The position numbers and the translations under genes were made by a program. Shown here piece after piece: positions 1-9,034 of a stretch of DNA of 44,480 nucleotides (position 1 is its first letter; each line of letters opens with the position of its first letter). The notes under the pieces are model-generated. The model ran no database searches. It was given only the letters and a program-made list of their open reading frames with translations, and was not told the origin of the DNA. Source of the stretch: Cytophaga aurantiaca DSM 3654 (lineage in GTDB: Bacteria; Bacteroidota; Bacteroidia; Cytophagales; Cytophagaceae); contig NZ_KB903641.1 of the NCBI RefSeq assembly GCF_000379725.1, forward strand, positions 1 through 44,480, in the 5' to 3' direction.

Positions 1-617
1 TGTGCATTCAATGCACTCTTAGAAACCTCAATTGTTTGAACGTTTGTAGGATTACCCGGTGGTCTATGACAGATCGTTACTTTCTCTTCTACTACAGGGG
101 GGGTAACCGGTGTTTGTTCCTGAACTGGTGGTGCTGGAGTAACCGGTGCAGTTGGTGTCGTAGGTGCAGTTGGAGTTGTCGGTGTCGTTGGAACAACTAC
201 TGGATCCGTTTCTTTAGCAGGCATGTCTGCATTTGTACATTCACCCACATGGTCACCATGTGCCAGGTGAGCAGCCAATGCGCTCTTAGATACCTCAATC
301 GTCTGAACCTTTGTAGGATTTCCAGGCGGCTTATGACAGATCGTTACTTTCTCTTCTGCTACAGGAGGTGTAACCGGTGTTTGTTCCTGAACCGGTGGTG
401 TTGGATTAGTTGGTGCCGTCGGAACGGTAGGAGTTGTTGGCGCAGTCGGAGTAACTACCGGAGGTGTCACCACTTCAGGCTCAGGTTGTACTGCAGGTTT
501 ATCCGCATCTGTACATGCACCAACATGATCTCCATGTGCCAAGTGTGCCGCTAAAGCACTCTTAGAAATCGTCAGTGTTTGAACGTTTGAACTGTTTCCT
601 CCAGGCTTGTGGCAGAT
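1..617 (-). repeat. Three CHKPxG...HLAHGD modules with Pro/Thr-rich linkers (third cut by the window edge)
   Basis: Read on the minus strand, three copies of a module of about 35 residues occupy 513-617, 237-341 and 1-74 (truncated). The core is I-C-H-[KR]-P-[PG]-G-N, then V-Q-T-[IL]-x-[IV]-S-K-S-A-L, then A-A-H-L-A-H-G-D-H-V-G-x-C. The repeat period is about 270 bp. Linkers are low-complexity Pro/Thr/Val (TPTAPTTPTVPTAPTNPTPP type) ending in an acidic EEK. Conserved Cys, His and Asp residues suggest a disulfide-closed or metal-binding mini-domain. This is inference; I know the motif from other large secreted bacterial proteins but cannot name a function. Confidence 0.75.
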
Positions 618-3600
618 GGTTATTTGTATATTTGCATCTTCGCTTGTAGAACATGCACCTGCAGTGCTGATCGAGCAGTTACAGTTTGTTGTAACAGAAC
701 TTGAAAGATTTCCTGATTGTAATTCGATACCAGTTGCATCGCATAGATCTATTTTACCAGTTAACGATGCGCTTGAATTAATACGTGTATCATTTTTTAC
801 CTGGATCAAACCACAGCTTCCCGAAGAGCCTGCAATAGATCCATTAATCATAATATCCGTTGTTATCCATTTTGAATTTGAGCCGATATTTAATCTGCCT
901 GAACCGTTCACAAAAGTAACACTACTTACAGTTACTGTTCCTGAATTGGTAAACGTTTTATCTATATGCAACTGCCCACCTACTGTAAGCTTACATGAAT
1001 TTGTAAACTCAGCAGAGCCATTGTCTTTTAAATTTCCACCAACTATGATTGTACCTGAATTACAAACGAAATTGTTGTTGTTGAAATTCATCGTCGCATT
1101 CAACGTTCCTGTATTGATAAATACAGCACTGGAGTTTACATTGAAGTCGGATGATATAGTAGCTTGTCCATGATTTTCAAATCGTCCATTAAATGTTATG
1201 TTCGAAAATTTAACAGTACCGTAGTTACGTATTGCAGACGCACTGTTGTTCATATTCAAATTATCAAACGTAGCACTTCCTGTAATTACAATATCTCCGC
1301 TATTAAAGTTGATATTACGAATCGTTGCATTGCCGCAAATCACCAACTGTCCGCCATTCAAATTAACATTACCTGTGAATGTATTCGGAACGCAAACTTT
1401 TTGATTTGCATTTACTGTAATATCTCCGCTTGAAGCTGTGATTGTATCACTACAGGAATTACAATTTGTTATCGGTGTTGTTGAAATGACACATGTTTTA
1501 TCTGTAGGACCTACAACAACTTGAGGCACTTCACAAACCAGCGTCGCAACATCACTTGCAGCACCTGTTGTATTGGTAGCTGTAATATTTATAGCAGCTC
1601 TGTTTGTTACATTCACTGCAAACGTTACAATACCATTTACAAATGAATATGCCGAAGCGTTTACTACAGAACCATTGTTTGTAATGATCAATTGCTCTTT
1701 TGCAGTTACATTTGTTATCGTTGCTTTTACAGTTGTATTGCAATTCGCTATGATCGATGTTTCAGTAGCAGGTGTATTAATTACAACTGTAGGTGCAGGC
1801 AACTTATTACACGTCAGATTTACTGTCTTCGTTGCAGTCTTCGTTTTGTTTGTTGCAACAACCACAATTTTAGTTGCAGCAGCAAATGTAGTAGGTATCG
1901 TTAACAATCCTGTTGACGCATCAAATGTATACATCGACGCATCTAATACAGCAGAATTAGCTTTAACCTGTATCTGATCTTTTCCACTTACGTTAATCAC
2001 ATTCATCAATACATTTTCCTGACACGTAAGCGATGCATACGTTTCACTAGTTGGATTGATTAACGTAATCGTTGGCTGCAACACAGGATTACAAGTGAGA
2101 TGGGTAGTTTTAAATACTGCACCTGCACTATTTGCAACCGTCAATTTAACTTCTGTACTCACTGCATAGGAAACAACAACCTTTATTAATCCTGAAGTTT
2201 TATCGAATGAAATATTACTTGCAGGAATCGCAATGCCATTTACGAAAGCTGTTACATCTGCAATAGATTCAATGTTTTTAACAGATGCAACAATGGTATC
2301 TTTGCAATTTTCTGAAGCGTACGGATCTTGCTTCGGGCTAATAATTACCAATTCAGGCAACAATACAGGCTTACATACTAAACTGATTGTTTTAGAATCC
2401 TGACCTGTTTCGTTACTTGCTTTGATTATTAAATCTCCATTTGTTTGGAATGCATGAGAGAATGTTAACGTAGACGTAAGTGTATCATACAACAACAGCC
2501 CTCTATTAACAGATGTTCCATTATAGGTAACTTCTATCTGGTTTAAACCTGTTACATTTGTCACAACCGCTTTAATATTCTCCACGCATTTTGTAGAGAT
2601 CACTGGACTTCCGACAGGAACCAAAATGCTCACAGAAGGCGCAATCGTTGGCTTACATTGTATTGTTAAAGTTGTGGAAGATACACCACCATTATTTTTT
2701 GCAGATACAACAATTGTGCTCGTTGCAGTTACAGAAACTTCAAATGTTAAAATTCCGGTTGCTGCTGAATAAGTTAACAATTCGGATTTTATCGGCGTGC
2801 CATTTTGCACTACCGTGATATCTTCTACCGAAGCACAGTTTGTCAATTTCAATTTAACCGACTCGCGGCATGTTTTTGAAATCGAATTTATAGCAACCGG
2901 AGCAAGAACCTGCAGAGTTGGTTTAGGTAATATGATTGGTTTACATTGAAGCGAAAGCGTTTGTAAGGCTACACCATTTACGTTCGTAGCTTTCACAACT
3001 ATAGATGCTGTTCCCGTGAACTGAACCGGGAAGATCAATACACCTGTTGTTGCATTATAATTCAATGTATTGCTTGCTACAGGTAAACCATTAAGTATTA
3101 CAGAGACATCAGAAGCAGATGTTATATTTTGAATCTGAACAGATATCTGCTCCTGACAAGATGTTGAAACATATGAATTCGTTGTCGGAGAGATCAATGC
3201 AATAACAGGCTTAGGAGCAGGCTGACAAATTATAGTGAATGATTTAGATGATGAGCCACCTTTGCCAACAGCATTAATTAAAATCTCCGCTCTGCCTGAA
3301 ACATTTACCGGGAATGTTAATTTGTCAGAAACAGCATCGTATGAAAGCCCATTCGTTAATACAATTCCGTTTAATGTTACATGTATGGAATTAATATCTT
3401 CTACATCTGTAACAGTTGCCACAACTGTTTCCTGGCATGTTCCGGAAACAAACGGATCTGTTCCCGGTGAAACAATCTGAATAGTCGGTGCAAAGACTGG
3501 TGCGCAATTAATTGTCAGATTTTGTGTTGCCGTTCCATCTTTATTTGTTGCAGTAACAGTAATCAATGTTTGTTTTGTAATAAGCGCATCAAATGTTAAG

Positions 3601-5543
3601 AGTGAAGTTTTAAGATCAAAGCGCATCAAACTTTTACTGATCGCAACACCATTGATCTCTACATTGATATTTTGAATGTCTGCAACTTCATATACTTTAA
3701 GAGCAACATGTTCGCGGCATGTGGAAGAAGAATACACCGACGTTGAAGGCTGCACCAATTGAAGGCTTGGCAACTTCGGTACATATTGATTCACACAATC
3801 CGTATTAACAGATGCAGTGGTAACGCCAGCAGCATTTGATGCTTTAATTAAAAACGTATTTGAACCAACAATTAGATTGCTGATTGTTAATGTACCTGTT
3901 GTTGCATCAAACGAATAAAACTGAGGATTGAGGATCGTACCGTTTCTGGTAATGGATATCGTACTTACTGAATTTATTCCGCTCACTAACGCTGTGATGC
4001 GTGCCGTACAATTTCCGGCATTGTCCTTATCTACATTCGAAGTAAGTACATTAATAACCGGAATAATTTGGGCATTTGTAGGAGCTGTTACAGGTGTACA
4101 TGATAAGTTTACCGTTTGCACAGCAGAGTTTCCGCTATTCGTAGCACGGATCGTAATCGATGTAAACTGATTGAATCCTGCTTGAATAGTAACTGAACCA
4201 TTGTACGGATTAAAATTATATTGATGTGAAGACAAAATAATTCCGTCCATGACCACTTCGATCGATTTTGGATCGGTTACATTTTTCACCGAAGCAACTA
4301 CGTTTGCGATACAATTATTGCTCGATGAACTTATAATAGATACAGTAGGTGCTACAGGTGCCGGTGTGTTTAACACAGGCGAACAGTTTGTGTATACATA
4401 CTTTGTATCTTTCCCTGAACTATTTTGCGCAACAATTGAAAATACGGTATTGCCTGCAATCGGTGTATGGATCGCTAACACCTGCGTCTGCTCATCATAA
4501 GAATAATAGGTTGATGATAACACATTGCCATCTCTTAAAACAGTAATCTGATTTACAGAAGTAATGTTTGTGATGCTGACCTTAATATCTGCTGTACATT
4601 CCTGCAGATAGACCGGATTTTCATGAGGATATAATAATGTAATTGCAGGCTTCGGATCTACAGGTGTTGGATAATAGGTTGTTTGCTGCTGAGGAGTCTG
4701 TTGAACATGTGAAGAACCTGAACCAATTGCTACTGTTAAAAATAAACTGCTGTAATGATATCGATCGTTCTTTAAACTTTTTGTTGCATCGTTCTTCCAT
4801 TGACTTGCATCTAAATTATCTGTTGATGTATACGTGTATTTATGCTCCCAACCTAAATATACATTAGGCGATAATTTTATACCGATACCTACACCAATTG
4901 CGCCCGACAATACATACGAACTTTTATTCTGACCGTATACGCCATTGGTCTCATAACTTTTATCCCACAAATTATTCAGATCACTTTTAGCAAGACTTTT
5001 TGAAAAAGTTGATACCCCAGAATAATCGTACATATTTCCTGCGCCATCCAACTGATTTATCTTAGAAATATATCCTGTTGCACCGATCCCTCCAAATCCA
5101 TAGATCTTAAAGCCACTATGCGCACGAAGTCTGTTCAGGATCAACAAACCTTCTAAAGAAAATTCATCTGTCTTTGTATAAAAATTTCGATATACATAAC
5201 CTGAAGATGTATAGTTGATGGATGGATACGAAATACCATTCAGGTTATTATCATTCGCCACACCATAAAAAGGTGTGGATTCTCTTCCCCACATCCAGGT
5301 ATGCAAATACCTTCCTCTTAATGAGAAGCCCAAAAGGCTGGTATTGTTCGCAACAATTTCTTTTTCTAAGGTTAGCCCCCAGCCCGTTCCAAGTCTGGAA
5401 TGTACGTCTGCGTTTTCCCAGGCACCGCCCCAGTTCATACCGAACAACCATTTTTTCTGATAGCTCGCTGTATTTTGCGCGCTGGATTGAAGGGAAGGTA
5501 AAAGAATTAAAAGAAATGAAAATGCAAGTAGTAATCTTTTCAT
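1..5543 (-). CDS. Giant secreted/outer-membrane Ig-repeat protein (adhesin-like), 3' end outside the window
   Basis: The frame is open from ATG 5543-5541 to the left edge (1847 codons, no stop), so the C-terminus is missing. Residues 1-23 are a signal peptide (MKRLLLAFSFLLILLPSLQS then SAQ). Residues about 24-280 are rich in aromatic/Gly beta-strand patterns (GFGGIGATGYIS, VLSGAIGVGIGIKL, YLGWEHKYTY) and look like a small outer-membrane barrel. About 11 Ig-like units of roughly 95 residues follow, then a Gly/Asn/Ser/Thr-rich stretch with beta-solenoid character (nt 640-1500), and finally CHKPxG...HLAHGD modules separated by Pro/Thr linkers. A barrel followed by an Ig array resembles intimin/invasin layout, so an adhesive surface role is plausible. 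This is inference: no family was confirmed, and a type IX sorting domain could lie beyond the edge. It is transcribed divergently from the small gene at 5648. Confidence 0.85.
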   Translation of the reverse strand, partial: MKRLLLAFSFLLILLPSLQSSAQNTASYQKKWLFGMNWGGAWENADVHSRLGTGWGLTLEKEIVANNTSLLGFSLRGRYLHTWMWGRESTPFYGVANDNNLNGISYPSINYTSSGYVYRNFYTKTDEFSLEGLLILNRLRAHSGFKIYGFGGIGATGYISKINQLDGAGNMYDYSGVSTFSKSLAKSDLNNLWDKSYETNGVYGQNKSSYVLSGAIGVGIGIKLSPNVYLGWEHKYTYTSTDNLDASQWKNDATKSLKNDRYHYSSLFLTVAIGSGSSHVQQTPQQQTTYYPTPVDPKPAITLLYPHENPVYLQECTADIKVSITNITSVNQITVLRDGNVLSSTYYSYDEQTQVLAIHTPIAGNTVFSIVAQNSSGKDTKYVYTNCSPVLNTPAPVAPTVSIISSSSNNCIANVVASVKNVTDPKSIEVVMDGIILSSHQYNFNPYNGSVTIQAGFNQFTSITIRATNSGNSAVQTVNLSCTPVTAPTNAQIIPVINVLTSNVDKDNAGNCTARITALVSGINSVSTISITRNGTILNPQFYSFDATTGTLTISNLIVGSNTFLIKASNAAGVTTASVNTDCVNQYVPKLPSLQLVQPSTSVYSSSTCREHVALKVYEVADIQNINVEINGVAISKSLMRFDLKTSLLTFDALITKQTLITVTATNKDGTATQNLTINCAPVFAPTIQIVSPGTDPFVSGTCQETVVATVTDVEDINSIHVTLNGIVLTNGLSYDAVSDKLTFPVNVSGRAEILINAVGKGGSSSKSFTIICQPAPKPVIALISPTTNSYVSTSCQEQISVQIQNITSASDVSVILNGLPVASNTLNYNATTGVLIFPVQFTGTASIVVKATNVNGVALQTLSLQCKPIILPKPTLQVLAPVAINSISKTCRESVKLKLTNCASVEDITVVQNGTPIKSELLTYSAATGILTFEVSVTATSTIVVSAKNNGGVSSTTLTIQCKPTIAPSVSILVPVGSPVISTKCVENIKAVVTNVTGLNQIEVTYNGTSVNRGLLLYDTLTSTLTFSHAFQTNGDLIIKASNETGQDSKTISLVCKPVLLPELVIISPKQDPYASENCKDTIVASVKNIESIADVTAFVNGIAIPASNISFDKTSGLIKVVVSYAVSTEVKLTVANSAGAVFKTTHLTCNPVLQPTITLINPTSETYASLTCQENVLMNVINVSGKDQIQVKANSAVLDASMYTFDASTGLLTIPTTFAAATKIVVVATNKTKTATKTVNLTCNKLPAPTVVINTPATETSIIANCNTTVKATITNVTAKEQLIITNNGSVVNASAYSFVNGIVTFAVNVTNRAAINITATNTTGAASDVATLVCEVPQVVVGPTDKTCVISTTPITNCNSCSDTITASSGDITVNANQKVCVPNTFTGNVNLNGGQLVICGNATIRNINFNSGDIVITGSATFDNLNMNNSASAIRNYGTVKFSNITFNGRFENHGQATISSDFNVNSSAVFINTGTLNATMNFNNNNFVCNSGTIIVGGNLKDNGSAEFTNSCKLTVGGQLHIDKTFTNSGTVTVSSVTFVNGSGRLNIGSNSKWITTDIMINGSIAGSSGSCGLIQVKNDTRINSSASLTGKIDLCDATGIELQSGNLSSSVTTNCNCSISTAGACSTSEDANIQITICHKPGGNSSNVQTLTISKSALAAHLAHGDHVGACTDADKPAVQPEPEVVTPPVVTPTAPTTPTVPTAPTNPTPPVQEQTPVTPPVAEEKVTICHKPPGNPTKVQTIEVSKSALAAHLAHGDHVGECTNADMPAKETDPVVVPTTPTTPTAPTTPTAPVTPAPPVQEQTPVTPPVVEEKVTICHRPPGNPTNVQTIEVSKSALNA
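1510..4665 (-). repeat. Array of about 11 Ig-like repeats within the giant surface protein
   Basis: A repeating unit of about 285 bp (95 residues) is visible by its closing Cys-x-Pro segment, which recurs near 4390, 4090, 3795, 3504, 3226, 2940, 2654, 2373, 2090, 1810 and 1527. Each unit carries an early Cys (for example ECTADI, NCIANV, NCTARI), then I-V-NG-L strands, a Y-F/N-T hairpin, a G-N-F-I-A-N segment and the late Cys. Two cysteines per unit suggest one disulfide per domain, which fits an exported protein. The units are clearly diverged at the DNA level, so this is an old expansion rather than a recent tandem duplication. Confidence 0.75.
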
Positions 5544-5647
5544 ACGAATTATCTATGGTACACGTAGTATGCTAAATTATAAAAATCGTGCCACTTATAT
5601 AGCATGAATGGAACCAAATAGAGAGATAAAGTGTAAATTTATGTGCT

Positions 5648-5809
5648 ATGATAACACAGAATACACAATATATTATAATCGGTGCAATTGTCGGTTGGGC
5701 AGGAATTTACCTGTTAAGGCGCATTTATAATGCATTTAATCCACCAAAAGACGGTTGTGCAGGAGGTTGTGGCTGTGCTTCTGCAGAATTAAAAAAGGAG
5801 AAAGAATAA
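5648..5809 (+). CDS. FeoB-associated Cys-rich membrane protein-like, 53 residues
   Basis: A 53-codon ORF starts at ATG 5648 and stops with TAA 5807-5809. It has one membrane segment (IIIGAIVGWAGIYLL, residues 9-23), basic residues after it (RR), and a C-terminal cysteine cluster CAGGCGC before a Lys/Glu-rich tail. This layout matches the FeoB-associated Cys-rich membrane protein family, usually encoded beside the ferrous-iron transporter feoB. No feo gene lies in this window, so it is an orphan here. The start at 5648 is preferred because the ATG at 5641 is in another frame. The gene ends 5 nt before the stop of the convergent methyltransferase gene. Family assignment rests on size, single TM and Cys cluster only. 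Confidence 0.7.
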   Translation: MITQNTQYIIIGAIVGWAGIYLLRRIYNAFNPPKDGCAGGCGCASAELKKEKE

Positions 5810-5814
5810 AAGGG

Positions 5815-6672
5815 CTATTTGGTTGCGTGAATAATGCAGTATTTCCATAAACCCTTTTTCAATGTTTTGTATTGATAATAGGCTGTATAGACATTATTTT
5901 TTGAGAACTCCGTGGTATTTTTGTGTACCAGATTATAGATTTTAGAAACAATCCAACCTGGAAAAAAAGCGTAATACAAGCGTTTTGCTGACTTTATAAT
6001 GTTTTTTGTAGCATCCATCATCTGTATAGACCGAAAACCGGAACGCTCCAGCATTTCATGAAAAATGCTCTCTTTCTCAAAAAAAGGAACAGCCCATCCA
6101 TGTCCCCAGGCATTTAGTTCACGTTCATCCGTTTCATTCCCGTCTTTCACGATAAAAAAATCCGCCATGATTAATCGCCCACCGGGCTTCAGCAAACGGT
6201 ACGCTTCCTTTACAAAATCTTCTTTATTGCTTGCGTGACAAACACTCTCGATTGCCCAAACAACATCAAAGGATTGTTCATCAAAATCCGTTTGTGTAAA
6301 ATCCTTCACCTGAAACTGAACACAGTCTTGCAAACCAATTTCTTTCACATACGCATTTGCACGTGCAGCCTGCTTCGCACTTAATGTAATGCCTGTAACG
6401 TTTGCTTGTTTATTTTTCGCCAACCAAATGGATGAACCACCAATGCCGCAGCCCGCATCCAGCACTTTTGTGCCTTCATTAATATTAGCTTTTTCTGAAA
6501 GAATTTTATTGATATTCGCTAGTGCTTCTCTAAACGTTTTTGTTGTATCCTCCCAATAACCATAATGTAAAGCGCGACTTTGATTCAGGTCCCAGAAATA
6601 CATATAGTGATCTTCGCTCACATCGTAGTAGGTAGCAATATCTTTAGAGGAAAAAGTTTTAGAATTGCTCAT
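5815..6672 (-). CDS. SAM-dependent methyltransferase (UbiE/CFA-synthase/tocopherol-MT-like class I fold)
   Basis: The protein has about 285 residues. Near the N-terminus is an HYGYW motif typical of cyclopropane-synthase/gamma-tocopherol-like methyltransferases. It is followed by the SAM-binding motif VLDAGCGIGGSSIWLA (about residues 70-85) and a post-motif block DVVWAIESVCH, then LLKPGGRLIMADFF. The substrate cannot be read from the sequence. I chose ATG 6672, which forms a 4-nt ATGA overlap with the stop of the upstream radical SAM gene; an in-frame ATG at 6678 adds two residues. The tight coupling suggests the two enzymes act together on one small molecule or modified product, downstream of a lipoprotein and a barrel gene in the same operon. 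It is the last gene of that operon. Confidence 0.85.
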   Translation of the reverse strand: MSNSKTFSSKDIATYYDVSEDHYMYFWDLNQSRALHYGYWEDTTKTFREALANINKILSEKANINEGTKVLDAGCGIGGSSIWLAKNKQANVTGITLSAKQAARANAYVKEIGLQDCVQFQVKDFTQTDFDEQSFDVVWAIESVCHASNKEDFVKEAYRLLKPGGRLIMADFFIVKDGNETDERELNAWGHGWAVPFFEKESIFHEMLERSGFRSIQMMDATKNIIKSAKRLYYAFFPGWIVSKIYNLVHKNTTEFSKNNVYTAYYQYKTLKKGLWKYCIIHATK

Positions 6673-7688
6673 GCCCATACAGTAGTGCCTTCGGTACAGT
6701 TCTTACACATTTCAATTTCACTTCTGGATTTCAAAAGAGATTTTCTGAATTGAATATACGGAGCACTGTTCCATATTTCTTTAAAAGTATGTGTCTGCAA
6801 TTCGCCCATTACAAGATGGGCATCTTTATCAAAGCAACACGGTACGATCTTGCCATCCCAGGTGATTACGCATGAGTGCCACATCTTCCAGCAATGATTC
6901 AGCAATCCGTTTTTTATGGAATAGGTATTGTCTGCATTTTTTTTATACCGAGCGTATTTATCAATATCCGGAATCAACGGCGAACCATTTTCATAATCGT
7001 AGATTTGAGCCGTTTTAAATCGCACTTCACCAACACCTAATTCTTTCGCAATCTTTTTAACTTCTTTCAACTGATGTTGATTTGGCTTCACAACTAAAAA
7101 TTGAAAAATAACATGAGGCGTTGAAGACTTCAATTCTTTTTTCCAGTGCAGAATATTTTTTGTTCCTTCCAGCACTTTTTCCAGACTTCCACCTATGCGA
7201 TATTGTTCGTATACTTCCTGCGTAGTTCCGTCAATGGAAATGATCAATCGGTCAAGGCCTGACTCAACGGTCTTCCGTGCGTTCTCATCTGTTAGGTAAT
7301 GTGCATTGGTAGAAGTTGCTGTATAGATGCCTTTGCTTGATGCATATTTCACCATATCTAAAAACGACGCATTCAAGTAGGGTTCGCCTTGAAAATAAAA
7401 AATCAGGTAACTGATTTCTTTATACAATTCATCTATAATTTTAGAAAACATAGATAAATTCAACATACCTGTTGGGCGTGTGAAGGAACGCAATCCGCTT
7501 GGACATTCCGGACAACGAAGGTTGCAGGAAGTGGTTGGTTCTATTGCAATGGAATACGGAACAGAAGGATGAACTACATTACCTGTGATCTTAGAATACT
7601 GATAACTTACAAAAACCTTCAAAATGGTAATCAGCCTTTTGAAGGTCATTTTAGAAAGTAGATTCAGTGCATCACGTGTAGCAATCAT
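6669..7688 (-). CDS. Radical SAM protein with SPASM-like C-terminal cysteine domain
   Basis: The 339-residue protein carries the radical SAM signature CNLRCPEC (C55, C59, C62), which ligates the catalytic 4Fe-4S cluster. A (beta/alpha) barrel follows, with FQGEPYL, STNAHYLT and LIISIDG strands. The C-terminal third has clustered cysteines (HCWKMWHSC, PCCFDKD, CKNCTEG), as in SPASM or twitch auxiliary-cluster domains. Proteins of this kind modify peptides, sugars or lipids; the substrate here is unknown. It starts 8 nt after the DUF5723 stop and overlaps the methyltransferase start, so all are likely co-transcribed. No short precursor peptide gene is evident next to it, which argues mildly against a RiPP role. 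Confidence 0.88.
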   Translation of the reverse strand: MIATRDALNLLSKMTFKRLITILKVFVSYQYSKITGNVVHPSVPYSIAIEPTTSCNLRCPECPSGLRSFTRPTGMLNLSMFSKIIDELYKEISYLIFYFQGEPYLNASFLDMVKYASSKGIYTATSTNAHYLTDENARKTVESGLDRLIISIDGTTQEVYEQYRIGGSLEKVLEGTKNILHWKKELKSSTPHVIFQFLVVKPNQHQLKEVKKIAKELGVGEVRFKTAQIYDYENGSPLIPDIDKYARYKKNADNTYSIKNGLLNHCWKMWHSCVITWDGKIVPCCFDKDAHLVMGELQTHTFKEIWNSAPYIQFRKSLLKSRSEIEMCKNCTEGTTVWA

Positions 7689-7696
7689 GCTACAAG

Positions 7697-9034
7697 TTAA
7701 AAATAATAACTGAATGCTACACTCATTCCCTGGCCTGAAGTTTTAGAAGGTGCAACTAAATATTCAAACCACATTAGGTTTGCAGATACAAGCAAATGTT
7801 CTGAAAAAGATTTGGCAATTCCCAGTTCAACATCTGCTCTTCCAAAACCTCCGTAAGACAAGGTTGGAATAAGTACAAAATCTTTTTTCAGATAATACGC
7901 AAGCTTTCCATATATTTTGGGAATATAACCATGCACGAACTGCTGACGCACGCCACCTGTTATCGTTACTTTAGGAGACAAGTGTCTATAGTAAGAAACA
8001 TGTACCGTTGAAGGAAGCATGTAGGTTACATCTTTTACTGTTTTATGGATTCCCATATTTTCAAAAATTGTTGCAAGATTAACCGGATCCAATACAATTC
8101 CATTCCCACCAATGATATTATCTATTGCAATCCCATCATATGTATAAGAACCATCTCCCTTATATGTTGCTACATCATTCCAACGAACAAAACCAACATC
8201 CAGCAATTCTATTGCCAATTCACTTTGTTTTCCTTTGATCGAAAAAAAGTAATCCGACGTCAATCCTGCTCCATTCATGGATGGAACTGCTGAATAGGTA
8301 GAGTCATCTGTATAAGCAACATCAAACTTGCCATTCAACGTTAAATAACTGCCGTCATTAGCTGTATACAACGAGAGATTTTTTGAATGAATGCGCTGCA
8401 ATCTTCCGCCGCGTACAAAACCCAATCGTGCACCCAGCTGTATATTTTGTTTTTTTCCAACGGTCTTTTTAACACCCAGGTATATGGTCTGATAGTTGAC
8501 GTTATACATGCTCATCGGATCAAGGCTCGCCGTCTGTCCGGCATACATGGAGTTGCCATAAAATGCGAGCTTGTAGGCATCCGCAGAATATTGTGATGAA
8601 TAAAAATCACGATAATTCAACCCTGCTTCAACACGTATTTTTTTAAATGTATGCTGCCCATAAATTCCTGCTTTCAAATCAACACCAATGCTGTTTGATT
8701 TCTTCAATCGATCAACCTGCTGTTGCTTCAGGTCACTATCGATATACGATTTTGTATATAGGTATGCTTTAATAAACGAATTTGTAATCGCATTCGAATT
8801 GATGTAGCCACTGCCATAAGCAGAAAAATAGGCTTTATATTCTTTCTCCTTTTCCAAAGAAAAGGTTTTATTTTTTGTTGAAACGGTTTCCTGATCTGAA
8901 TCTGTTGAATCAACTTCTTTCAGCAATCTGTTTTTGCGCTCAAATAAAAATGCCTCCGGCCTATCAAAATCAACCTGTGCGTATACACTTACTATACTGC
9001 AAATAAATACTACTATACTACCGATCTTTTTCAT
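7697..9034 (-). CDS. DUF5723-type outer-membrane beta-barrel protein
   Basis: The 445-residue protein has a signal peptide (MKKIGSIVVFICSIVSVYA, then QVDF). It is built of alternating hydrophobic/polar strands with many Tyr/Gly residues, ending in an aromatic strand (SVAFSYYF) typical of outer-membrane barrels. Length and pattern agree with the Bacteroidota family DUF5723, including the region VTITGGVRQQFVHGYIPKIY. Function is unknown. Its ATG overlaps the stop of the upstream lipoprotein gene (ATGA, 9031-9034), and the radical SAM gene follows 8 nt later, indicating translational coupling in one operon. The barrel and the lipoprotein may form a two-part outer-membrane assembly. Confidence 0.75.
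   Translation of the reverse strand: MKKIGSIVVFICSIVSVYAQVDFDRPEAFLFERKNRLLKEVDSTDSDQETVSTKNKTFSLEKEKEYKAYFSAYGSGYINSNAITNSFIKAYLYTKSYIDSDLKQQQVDRLKKSNSIGVDLKAGIYGQHTFKKIRVEAGLNYRDFYSSQYSADAYKLAFYGNSMYAGQTASLDPMSMYNVNYQTIYLGVKKTVGKKQNIQLGARLGFVRGGRLQRIHSKNLSLYTANDGSYLTLNGKFDVAYTDDSTYSAVPSMNGAGLTSDYFFSIKGKQSELAIELLDVGFVRWNDVATYKGDGSYTYDGIAIDNIIGGNGIVLDPVNLATIFENMGIHKTVKDVTYMLPSTVHVSYYRHLSPKVTITGGVRQQFVHGYIPKIYGKLAYYLKKDFVLIPTLSYGGFGRADVELGIAKSFSEHLLVSANLMWFEYLVAPSKTSGQGMSVAFSYYF

Noticed and set aside
36-1977. Several plus-strand ORFs opposite the giant surface protein
   Set aside because: They are Cys/Arg/Val-rich antisense frames. The minus strand is open without a stop from 5543 to the window edge and encodes coherent domains.
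6669-7688. RiPP biosynthesis by the radical SAM protein
   Set aside because: No small precursor ORF, leader-binding domain or peptidase is found near it.
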